This document shows positions 1 to 5,913 of a stretch of 9,959 nt of DNA, in pieces. A program made the translations under genes and the position numbers. The stretch's first letter is position 1. Every line of letters starts with the position of its first letter. Source of the stretch: Actinomycetes bacterium (GTDB lineage: Bacteria; Actinomycetota; Acidimicrobiia; Acidimicrobiales; Palsa-688). Under the pieces are notes generated by a model that was given only the letters and a program-made list of their open reading frames with translations, made no database searches and was not told the DNA's origin. Where the stretch lies: positions 1-9,959 of the forward strand of contig JAKBBS010000125.1 of NCBI GenBank assembly GCA_021808425.1, given 5' to 3'.

Positions 1-2
1 GC

Positions 3-110
3 CGAGACCGCCCCGAGAGTCTCCCGGCCCCCGGACCGCACGCGGCAAGCGGCCACCATGCCGCCTGTCATCATCCGGTCGTCCCGCTCGCCGCGGAGGT
101 CAAACGGTGA
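3..110 (+). CDS. Opp/Dpp-type ABC transporter ATP-binding protein, C-terminal end only
   Basis: Only the last 35 codons are in the window, read in the frame that ends with TGA at 108-110. The visible tail includes GHHAACHHP, the typical end of the oligopeptide/dipeptide transporter C-terminal (oligo_HPY) region of OppD/DppD-like ATPases, where a conserved Cys precedes the HxP. The stop overlaps the GTG start of the next gene (GTGA at 107-110), so the two ATPases are translationally coupled, as is usual for DppD-DppF pairs. No Walker motifs are in the window because the nucleotide-binding domain lies upstream. By context it would be one of the two energising subunits of the importer that serves the sialic acid operon. 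The family call is fairly safe; the substrate is inferred. Confidence 0.75.
   Translation, partial: RDRPESLPAPGPHAASGHHAACHHPVVPLAAEVKR
95..100 (+). promoter_or_regulatory. Ribosome binding site for the second ABC ATPase gene
   Basis: GGAGGT lies six bases upstream of the GTG at 107. It is the strongest Shine-Dalgarno sequence in the operon and settles the start of the second ATPase gene, even though that gene already overlaps its upstream neighbour. Confidence 0.7.
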
Positions 111-1108
111 CGGGCCGGCCTGTGATAAAAGCCGAAGGAGTCGAGGTCCAGTTCCGGGCGGGCAAGGGCATGTTCGGCCGCGGCCGGCTGCATGCCCTTG
201 CCGGTGCCGACCTATCCGTCGATGCGGGTGAGACAGTGGCCCTCGTCGGGGAGTCAGGCTGCGGCAAGAGCACCCTCACCAGAGTGCTTGTCGGGCTGCA
301 GCAACCCACCTCCGGCGTGGTGCGCCTAGACGGCGACGACCTGTGGGGGCTGTCGCCCCGCGCCCGACGCTCTCGGATCGGAACGTCGGTGGGCATGATC
401 TTCCAGGATCCTTCGTCCTCGCTGAACCGGCGCCTGCCTGTGCGGCGCATAGTGCGCGACCCGCTAGACGTGCACGCCTGGAAACGGCCGCCGGACAGAG
501 ATGCCCGCGTCCGCGAACTTCTGGCGATGGTCGGACTGCCACAGTCAAGCGCTGACGCCGTGCCCGGTGAGCTCTCAGGCGGTCAGCGTCAGCGTGTCGC
601 GATCGCCCGGGCGCTCGCCCTCGAACCGTCCGTGCTAGTAGCCGACGAGCCCACCTCCGCCCTCGACGTGTCGGTACGAGCCCAGATCCTCAACCTGCTG
701 ATGGACCTGAAGTCCTCGCTCGGACTCGCCATAGTTTTCGTCACCCACGACATCCTCACCGCACGGCGTATATCGGACCGCCTGGTTACCATGTACCTCG
801 GACGCACCGTCGAATCCGGGCCGGCCCGACTCGCGCCGGAGGCGTCCAGGCACCCCTACACCCGAGCCCTCTTCGCTGCCGCGCCAAGACTGCTCACACC
901 GCCTCGGCCTATACCGCTGCCCGGCCCCGTCCCCTCCGCGGTGAATCCACCTTCCGGCTGCCCGTTCCACCCCCGCTGCTGGCGGGCGTCTCAAGCATGC
1001 CTAGAGGGCTACCCCGAGCCGAGCGTCGAGCCTGGTGGCCACGTTTACCAATGCGTCCACCCGGTGCGCAGCAACACAGATCTCCCTTACCGTCTGGAGC
1101 CTCAATGA
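107..1108 (+). CDS. Opp/Dpp-type ABC transporter ATP-binding protein (DppF-like), probable sialic acid or oligopeptide importer
   Basis: A 333-residue cytoplasmic ATPase that would power a peptide-family ABC importer. Visible motifs in order: Walker A GESGCGKST (48-56), Q-loop Gln100, signature LSGGQ (156-160), Walker B LVADEP (177-182), D-loop SALD (184-187) and switch His214. The C-terminal oligo_HPY extension holds CPFHPRC (285-291), Cys298 and Cys316. Length and layout match OppF/DppF. The GTG start is supported by GGAGGT at 95-100 and the GTGA overlap with the upstream ATPase. The stop overlaps nanA by ATGA. Peptide-type importers are known to carry sialic acid in some bacteria (SatABCD, corynebacterial SiaEFGI), and the next four genes form a sialate pathway, so sialic acid is the inferred substrate. 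A peptide or other solute cannot be excluded from an ATPase alone. Confidence 0.92.
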   Translation: MTGRPVIKAEGVEVQFRAGKGMFGRGRLHALAGADLSVDAGETVALVGESGCGKSTLTRVLVGLQQPTSGVVRLDGDDLWGLSPRARRSRIGTSVGMIFQDPSSSLNRRLPVRRIVRDPLDVHAWKRPPDRDARVRELLAMVGLPQSSADAVPGELSGGQRQRVAIARALALEPSVLVADEPTSALDVSVRAQILNLLMDLKSSLGLAIVFVTHDILTARRISDRLVTMYLGRTVESGPARLAPEASRHPYTRALFAAAPRLLTPPRPIPLPGPVPSAVNPPSGCPFHPRCWRASQACLEGYPEPSVEPGGHVYQCVHPVRSNTDLPYRLEPQ

Positions 1109-2049
1109 CCACCACTGTCCCCACACGCCTGCGCGGCGTCATCCCGCCCGTCGTCACGCCCCTCACCCCCTCCCTCGAAGTCGACGTCGCCTCCCTGCAA
1201 AGGCTGGTCGGGTTCCTCCTGGCCGGCGGCGTCGACGGACTGTTCGTCCTCGGCTCGACCAGCGAGGCTGCGTTCCTGCCCGAACGTCACCGCCAGACCG
1301 TGATCGACGTGGTCTCCCAAACCGTAGGCGGACAGGTTCCCATCCTGGCGGGCGGCATCGACATGACCACAATGCGAGTAATCGACCAAGCCGAACGGGC
1401 CGCGAAAGCCGGGTGCGCAGGATTGGTGGCCACCGCCCCGTTCTACGCCCGCACTCACCCAGCCGAGATCGCCCGTCACTACCGGATGCTCGCCGAACGC
1501 AGCGACATCCCGGTGTACGCCTACGACGTGCCGGTCTCGGTGCACTCACGCTTGGAGCGCGGACTAATCCTGGAGCTCGCCGCCGAAGGGGTCCTGGCCG
1601 GCCTCAAGGACTCCAGCGGCGACTTCGACGGGCTGCGCCAACTGCTCGCAGCGCGCCGCCGCCTCGATCCTCCCGTCGACACTTTCAGCGTCTTCACCGG
1701 GTCGGAGGTGACAGTCGACTTCGCGATGCGCGCCGGCGCCGACGGGGCGGTAGCAGGCCTCGCGAACGTCGACCCTGTCGGATACAGCAGACTGTACCGC
1801 CTTTGCGCTACCGGAGAATGGGCCGCGGCGGCAGTCGAGCAGGAGCGGCTGATCGGCCTGTTCGCCATCGTCGGCGTCGGCGACCCGTCGCGCATGGGGC
1901 AGAGCTCCTCCGCGATCGGAGCCTTCAAGGCGGCGTTGCATCTCAAAGGGGTAATCGACTGTCCCGTCACCGCCCCACCCCAAATCCCACTCGACGCGCA
2001 CGAAGTCGCGGCAGTGAAATCGATCGTCGAACGAAGCGACGCCGCTTGA
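1105..2049 (+). CDS. nanA: N-acetylneuraminate lyase / dihydrodipicolinate synthase family aldolase
   Basis: A 314-residue class I aldolase of the DapA/NanA family. By context it splits N-acetylneuraminate into N-acetylmannosamine and pyruvate in the cytoplasm. The substrate-carboxylate loop is GSTSE (50-54; family GxTGE, with the Gly as Ser), the catalytic Tyr is Tyr140 in YAYDVP, and the Schiff-base Lys is Lys168 in GLKDSSGD. Length is normal for the family. I chose ATG 1105 because it overlaps the upstream stop (ATGA) and has GGAG at 1096-1099; the frame is open further upstream to 997, but that stretch is inside the ATPase gene. The family also contains dihydrodipicolinate synthases and keto-sugar aldolases, which sequence alone does not separate here. 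The nanK-nanE-nagA neighbours are the main reason for the sialate lyase call. Confidence 0.87.
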   Translation: MTTTVPTRLRGVIPPVVTPLTPSLEVDVASLQRLVGFLLAGGVDGLFVLGSTSEAAFLPERHRQTVIDVVSQTVGGQVPILAGGIDMTTMRVIDQAERAAKAGCAGLVATAPFYARTHPAEIARHYRMLAERSDIPVYAYDVPVSVHSRLERGLILELAAEGVLAGLKDSSGDFDGLRQLLAARRRLDPPVDTFSVFTGSEVTVDFAMRAGADGAVAGLANVDPVGYSRLYRLCATGEWAAAAVEQERLIGLFAIVGVGDPSRMGQSSSAIGAFKAALHLKGVIDCPVTAPPQIPLDAHEVAAVKSIVERSDAA

Positions 2050-2981
2050 CCCGCTCCGACCGCCTCCTAGTCGGAATCGACCTCGGAGGAACCAAGATCG
2101 CCGCCGGGCTCATCGACAACACCGGCATCATCGTGCACCGGGTCACGACACCCACCCCACAAGAAGGTAGCGACGCTGTTCTCGTTGCGCTCGCCAGCAC
2201 AGTAGCCGAACTCGCGCGACGCGCGCCGTGCCCACCCGACGCCGTCGGGATCGCAGCCCCCGGGATTGTCGACCCCGGGTCGGGAGAGGTGCGATCGGCG
2301 ACCTCCACCCTGCCGGGATGGGCCGGCACGCCGCTTCGAGACGAAATGCGGCGCCTGACCGGCCTGCCGGTCGCGGTCGACAACGACGTGCGGGTCATGG
2401 CCCTCGGTGAGCTCGTCTACGGTGCGGGGCGCGGCTGGCCCGACGCGCTGTTCGTCTCGGTCGGCACCGGCCTCGGCGGGGCGGTCGTCTCGACCGGCAC
2501 GGTGCTCGCCGGCCCGCATCACTGCGCCGGATCATTCGCCCATCTGCTCGTCCCCGAAACCGGCCCCATCCCCTGCGGGTGCGGCCGGGCGGACCACGTA
2601 GAAGCGGTCGTGTCCGGTCCTGCCATAGCCGCCGCGTACGCTGTAGCAACCGAGAACCGCGGTGCCGGACCCGCCTCCCTGAGCGGGGAAGAAGTCGCTC
2701 GCAGAGCCGCGAACGGCGACGAAACCGCGAGGCGATGCATACACAACGCTGGCGCCGTCCTCGGCCGAGTCCTGGCCGGGCTGCTAGCAGCCGTCGACGC
2801 CTCGATCGTCGTGATCGGCGGCGGAGTAGCCGGGGCGGGACCGCTGTTCCTCGATCCGCTCCGAGACGCCTTGCACGCCGAGGCTTTAACCCCCCTACAG
2901 ACCGTCCCGGTCGTGCCTGCCGCACTCGGCGGGGCCGGCCCCCTCCTCGGAGCGGCGGTCCTAGCCGGACGACTCACATGA
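2046..2981 (+). CDS. nanK: ROK-family sugar kinase, probable N-acetylmannosamine kinase
   Basis: A 311-residue ROK kinase expected to phosphorylate N-acetylmannosamine to ManNAc-6-phosphate with ATP. It shows the N-terminal phosphate loop IDLGGTK (11-17), the catalytic-base segment VDNDV (Asn113, Asp114), a SVGTGLGGA segment (138-146), the sugar/metal His166 in GSFAH, and the second nucleotide segment VIGGG (256-260). The usual ROK zinc motif CxCGxxGCxE is altered: here it reads CGCGRADHVE (177-186), keeping two Cys but with Asp/His where Gly/Cys is expected. The start is a TTG at 2046 that overlaps the nanA stop (TTGA), matching the overlap style of the whole operon; it gives a standard N-terminus directly before the phosphate loop. 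Glucokinase is an alternative by family, but the position between nanA and nanE favours NanK. Confidence 0.87.
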   Translation: MTRSDRLLVGIDLGGTKIAAGLIDNTGIIVHRVTTPTPQEGSDAVLVALASTVAELARRAPCPPDAVGIAAPGIVDPGSGEVRSATSTLPGWAGTPLRDEMRRLTGLPVAVDNDVRVMALGELVYGAGRGWPDALFVSVGTGLGGAVVSTGTVLAGPHHCAGSFAHLLVPETGPIPCGCGRADHVEAVVSGPAIAAAYAVATENRGAGPASLSGEEVARRAANGDETARRCIHNAGAVLGRVLAGLLAAVDASIVVIGGGVAGAGPLFLDPLRDALHAEALTPLQTVPVVPAALGGAGPLLGAAVLAGRLT

Positions 2982-3679
2982 CCGGCCCCGAACTCGCCGC
3001 GCTCATCGAAGGCCGGCTAATCGTGTCCTGCCAGGCCGGACCGGCCAGCGCGCTACGCGACAGCACAACCATCGCACGGATGGCACGCGCCGCGGTTGCT
3101 GGCGGGGCGGCCGCAGTGCGCGGCGGAGGCGTCGGCGGAATCCCCGACATAAAGGCGATCGCCTCAGCAGTGTCGGTCCCCATAATCGGCCTCACAAAAC
3201 ACGGAACCCGCGGCGTGTACATAACGCCGACCGTCGAAGACGCCCTCAAAGTACTAGCCGCCGGAGCGACAGTAGTCGCCGCCGACGCCACCAGCCGACC
3301 CCGACCCGACGGCTGCACCTTCGCCGACATCGTCTCGGCCGTACACGACGCCGGCGGCCTCGTGATGGCCGACTGCGCCGCCCTCGCCGACGGAATAGCC
3401 GCCCACAACAACGGAGCCGACCTCGTCGCCACCACCCTCGCCGGCTACCTCCCCGACAGCCCGTTAGCCGAAGGACCCGACCTCGAACTAGTCAAAGCGT
3501 TACGCGCCGCTCTACCCGAAGCGGTCATCGTCGCCGAAGGCCGCTACCACCACCCGCGCCAAGCCGCAGCCGCGATCCAAGCCGGGGCAACCACGGTCGT
3601 AGTCGGAACGGCGATCACCGACCCGGAATGGATAACCGCCACATTCGTTCAGCGCATTCAATCCGGGCCGCCGTGCTGA
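2978..3679 (+). CDS. nanE: N-acetylmannosamine-6-phosphate 2-epimerase
   Basis: A 233-residue TIM-barrel enzyme of the NanE family, converting ManNAc-6-P to GlcNAc-6-P. Family blocks are visible in order: LIVSCQA (14-20), RGGGVGGIPDI (48-58), PIIGLTK (68-74), YITPT (81-85), ADAT.RPRPDG (102-112), MADC (130-133), TTLAGY (152-157), VAEGRY (185-190) and VVVGTAIT (207-214). Lys74 and Glu187 match the catalytic Lys and Glu described for the clostridial enzyme. ATG 2978 overlaps the nanK stop (ATGA); no strong ribosome binding site is seen, which fits translation by coupling. The last codons overlap the nagA start. Length is normal. This is the most specific marker in the operon that the pathway handles ManNAc and therefore sialic acid. 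Confidence 0.93.
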   Translation: MTGPELAALIEGRLIVSCQAGPASALRDSTTIARMARAAVAGGAAAVRGGGVGGIPDIKAIASAVSVPIIGLTKHGTRGVYITPTVEDALKVLAAGATVVAADATSRPRPDGCTFADIVSAVHDAGGLVMADCAALADGIAAHNNGADLVATTLAGYLPDSPLAEGPDLELVKALRAALPEAVIVAEGRYHHPRQAAAAIQAGATTVVVGTAITDPEWITATFVQRIQSGPPC

Positions 3680-4806
3680 TCGCCGGCGGAACACTGATCG
3701 GCCCGAAAGGAGACGCCGGGCCCGGATGGCTGTCGGTCGACGACGGAAAGATCACCGGAATCGGATCCGGAAATCCTCCCCGACAACCCGACCACGACTT
3801 CCGCCCTTATACGATTACCCCCGGATTCATAGACATCCACCTCCACGGCGGAGGCGGCCGATCCTTCGAGGAAAAAAACCTTGACGCCGCGCAAGCCGTC
3901 CTCGCCGCCCACCGCGCCCACGGCACGACCACCGCCGTAGCAAGCCTGATCAGCGCCCCACTAGACGAACTCGTAGCCGCCATGCACACCTACAGACCCC
4001 TAGTCGAATCCGGACTCCTCGCCGGGATCCACCTCGAAGGACCGTTCCTATCAGCCGAATACCGCGGGGCGCACCCCGCCCGCCATCTACGGGCCCCCGA
4101 CCCCACGACACTCGCCCGGCTCCTCGAAGCGGGGCGGGGAATCCTCGCCGTCATCACACTCGCCCCTGAACTCGACGGCGCCATACCCGCAATCCAAACA
4201 ATACGGGCTGCCGGCGTGCAAGCAGCGGTAGGCCACACCGCCGCAACCTACGAACAGACCGTCGCAGCCATCCAAGCCGGAGCCACAATCGCCACACACC
4301 TCTGCAACGCCATGCAACCCCCCCACCACCGCACCCCGGGACCCGTAACCGCCCTCCTAGAAAACCCGCGGATCGCTGTCGAGCTGATCGCCGACGGAAT
4401 CCACCTTCACCCAGCCGTACTAGCACTACTAGCCCGCACCGCCGGACCCGACCGAACCGTCATGATATCCGACGCCATAGCCGCCGCCGCGTCCGCCGAC
4501 GGCACCTACACCCTCGCAGGACAACCAGTCCACGCAAAAGACGGCCGCGCCCTAATAGCCGGCACCGACATCCTCGCCGGAAGCACCCTCACACTCGACG
4601 CCGCACTACGCCACGCAGTCGCCTCAGGAATCCCGCTCCCCGCCGCAATCACATCACTCACAACAAACCCCGCGCGGCTACTAGGCCTCAAAGACCGCGG
4701 ACAACTCACAACAGGACAGCGCGCCGACATCGTCATACTAAACGAGCACCTCCACGTACACGCCATCATCACAAACGGTCAACTCCAAGTGCAACAACAA
4801 CAATAG
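3673..4806 (+). CDS. nagA: N-acetylglucosamine-6-phosphate deacetylase
   Basis: A 377-residue amidohydrolase that removes acetate from GlcNAc-6-P to give GlcN-6-P. Visible residues: HxH in PGFIDIHLHGG (His56, His58), metal Glu122 in HLEGPF, His188 in GHT, His209 in THLCNAM, His244 in DGIH and catalytic Asp267 in ISDA. The C-terminal strand ADIVILN (351-357) is typical. I chose GTG 3673, which overlaps the nanE stop by 7 bases (GTGCTGA) and puts the N-terminus at the family's usual place; an in-frame ATG at 3628 would add 15 residues unlike the family. The protein ends in four Gln encoded by a CAA run. Codon use is odd: in the last 50 codons I count 21 A-ending and 5 G-ending. It is the last gene of the operon, and degraded DNA begins right after its stop. 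Confidence 0.93.
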   Translation: MLIAGGTLIGPKGDAGPGWLSVDDGKITGIGSGNPPRQPDHDFRPYTITPGFIDIHLHGGGGRSFEEKNLDAAQAVLAAHRAHGTTTAVASLISAPLDELVAAMHTYRPLVESGLLAGIHLEGPFLSAEYRGAHPARHLRAPDPTTLARLLEAGRGILAVITLAPELDGAIPAIQTIRAAGVQAAVGHTAATYEQTVAAIQAGATIATHLCNAMQPPHHRTPGPVTALLENPRIAVELIADGIHLHPAVLALLARTAGPDRTVMISDAIAAAASADGTYTLAGQPVHAKDGRALIAGTDILAGSTLTLDAALRHAVASGIPLPAAITSLTTNPARLLGLKDRGQLTTGQRADIVILNEHLHVHAIITNGQLQVQQQQ

Positions 4807-5259
4807 ACCAGCAGGCCTCGCGCCCAACCGATAGGTTGTGCAGCTACATCAGCTTCAGTGCAGCGGGTTCCTTGGACACTTGGCACCCTCGGGACTGGCG
4901 CATCTGAGGTCGTCGATCGTCCCAATCCCTGGAAGCAGGAGCGCAGCGAGGACTGCCCGCCTCACCACGGATACCGCCGCCTCGATCCAGGCACCGCCGG
5001 AGTGGGCGCCATGCCCATAGTTGACGCTGGATCTGCCGCCGTGAGCAACCTCGATTGCGCCGACGCCCGCCGCGTCAAGTGCACCTTCGATGGCCTGAAT
5101 CTGCCCAAAGGTGTAGCTGTGACCGTCAGCATGCATGCCGTCACGCAAGGTCACCTCCTTGAGGTACAACCGAGCGCTGCTCGCGCGCCGACCTCCACCG
5201 ACTGCCCGGCCGTGGCTGGACTCCCACCTCGGGCTAGCGCACTGGAAAGCTTTTGGCAA
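4807..5259 (-). pseudogene. 4-hydroxy-2-oxovalerate aldolase remnant, frameshifted and truncated
   Basis: The - strand encodes the N-terminal part of an HMGL-like 4-hydroxy-2-oxovalerate aldolase (MhpE/BphI/HsaF type), the enzyme that splits 4-hydroxy-2-oxoacids in meta-cleavage pathways. Recognisable pieces are YLKEVTLRDGMHADGHSY, ALDAAGVGAIEVAHG, SSVNYGHGAH and LLLPGIGTIDDLR. The expected DGLG after EVAHG is missing, so there is a small in-frame loss. Near 4880 the frame breaks; one frame over, the family block CTEADVAAQPIGWARGL continues down to about 4810. About two thirds of a normal protein (catalytic barrel and C-terminal domain) is absent, and homology stops at the nagA stop codon. 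The 5' end is uncertain: the frame is open to a TTG at 5259, but the family usually starts only a few residues before the VTLRDG block (near 5170). Non-functional with high likelihood. Confidence 0.85.
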
Positions 5260-5292
5260 TCCAGTTCGCCGCTCGCAAAGCAGCAGAGGGCA

Positions 5293-5463
5293 TTATGTCT
5301 TCGGCGGGGAGCCGGAGAACGTAGACCGTGACACCCAAAGCCCGATCGACGGATCCGCTCGCATCGCCCTCAACACCGACGAACCACCGTTCACCCACCT
5401 GCGCTTCTTCGAGCGAGAGCCGAAGCCACCAAGCTCCACCGGGCTCTCTCCGAGGAGCGTCAT
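5293..5463 (-). CDS. Small hypothetical ORF coupled to the HTH gene
   Basis: A 56-codon frame whose ATG (5463-5461) overlaps the stop of the upstream HTH gene as ATGA, the arrangement of a translationally coupled gene. The product is basic in its first half (SRSKKRR at 16-22) and begins MTLLGESPVELGGFG. I do not recognise a family. Third positions are mostly G or C, but an antisense frame on the + strand shares the same third positions, so codon bias does not decide the strand. It ends with TAA at 5295-5293, next to the aldolase remnant, and could itself be the cut-off start of a longer gene. Low confidence. Confidence 0.3.
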   Translation of the reverse strand: MTLLGESPVELGGFGSRSKKRRWVNGGSSVLRAMRADPSIGLWVSRSTFSGSPPKT

Positions 5464-5687
5464 CTCAGAGGTTCCTGTGCCTGGAGGCTTCGAACGTAGC
5501 GGTCCAGTACGTCGACGGGTATCCGGCGGGCCGTGCCGATCTTGACCGCGTCGATCTTGCCGTCTCGGATCAAGGCGTGGACGGTCGACTCGCCCAGGCC
5601 CAACGCGCTCGCCGCCTGGGCGACCGTGAGCAGCCTGGGGGCGATCGGAGGCTGGATCAGCAACGCCCGTGACCCACCGGCGGCCAC
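5460..5687 (-). CDS. Excisionase-type helix-turn-helix DNA-binding protein
   Basis: A predicted 75-residue protein with an excisionase/MerR-like winged HTH (HTH_17 type) at about residues 19-49: LLTVAQAASALGLGEST, then VHALIRDGKIDAVKIG, followed by RRIPVDVLDRYV. Such proteins bind DNA as excisionases (Xis) or as small regulators. GTG 5687 is preferred because GGTGGGGG lies 7-8 bases upstream; TTG 5663 is the alternative and would remove 8 residues ahead of the HTH. The frame stays open further upstream, but only through the tRNA-Tyr gene, which cannot be coding. The gene begins 33 bases after the tRNA 3' end on the same strand and overlaps the next small ORF by ATGA. No integrase is visible. 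A relic of a tRNA-integrated element is one reading; a stand-alone regulator is another. Confidence 0.7.
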   Translation of the reverse strand: MAAGGSRALLIQPPIAPRLLTVAQAASALGLGESTVHALIRDGKIDAVKIGTARRIPVDVLDRYVRSLQAQEPLR

Positions 5688-5714
5688 GAAAGCGCCCCCA
5701 CCAGGACTTTCGTG
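5685..5714 (-). promoter_or_regulatory. Hairpin between tRNA-Tyr and the HTH gene, covering its start codon
   Basis: CACGAAAG and CTTTCGTG form a perfect 8-bp inverted repeat (5685-5692 and 5707-5714) with a 14-base loop. On the - strand the tRNA ends at 5720, the stem begins six bases later, the G-rich putative ribosome binding site sits in the loop, and the last three bases of the stem are the proposed GTG start. It may be the tRNA terminator or processing signal, a translational switch for the HTH gene, or both. No T run follows the stem. Confidence 0.55.
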
Positions 5715-5719
5715 TGTCG

Positions 5720-5801
<82 letters not shown>

Positions 5802-5811
5802 AGCAGCCTCA

Positions 5812-5817
5812 AGCGTA
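5812..5817 (-). promoter_or_regulatory. Possible -10 box of tRNA-Tyr
   Basis: TACGCT (TANNNT type) ends 10 bases before the tRNA 5' end, which would put transcription start about four bases upstream of the mature tRNA. No clear -35 is seen. A near-palindrome, GCCCA-AC-TGGGC (5818-5829), abuts it. Confidence 0.35.
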
Positions 5818-5901
5818 GCCCAACTGGGCGCCTCCCGCCACAACTGATCGAAAGCGATCCTGTCGCAGCCTGACGGCCTAGCGCTCGGCGCCGCTCCGCA
5901 C

Positions 5902-5907
5902 CATTAT
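5902..5907 (+). promoter_or_regulatory. Probable -10 box for leaderless transcription of the enoyl-CoA hydratase gene
   Basis: CATTAT lies exactly six bases before ATG 5914, so transcription would start on or next to the A of the start codon. It departs from TANNNT at the first base. No -35 is evident. The GGTGGG between box and ATG is too close to act as a normal ribosome binding site. Confidence 0.4.
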
Positions 5908-5913
5908 GGTGGG

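Noticed and set aside
997..1104. In-frame upstream extension of nanA
   Set aside because: It lies inside the ABC ATPase gene and has no family resemblance. ATG 1105 has a ribosome binding site and the ATGA overlap.
1035..2045. Long open frame continuing upstream of nanK through nanA
   Set aside because: It is Arg/Pro/Ser-rich shadow translation of nanA in another frame. The real kinase begins at TTG 2046, where the DLGGTK motif follows at once.
3628..3672. Alternative ATG start for nagA
   Set aside because: It would overlap nanE by 52 bases and add 15 residues unlike the family, with no ribosome binding site. GTG 3673 fits the operon's overlap pattern, although the ATG cannot be fully excluded.
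4825..4838. CAACC-GATA-GGTTG hairpin as nagA terminator
   Set aside because: The stem is only 5 bp with no T run, and the bases belong to the aldolase remnant (AQPIGW), so chance is the simpler reading.
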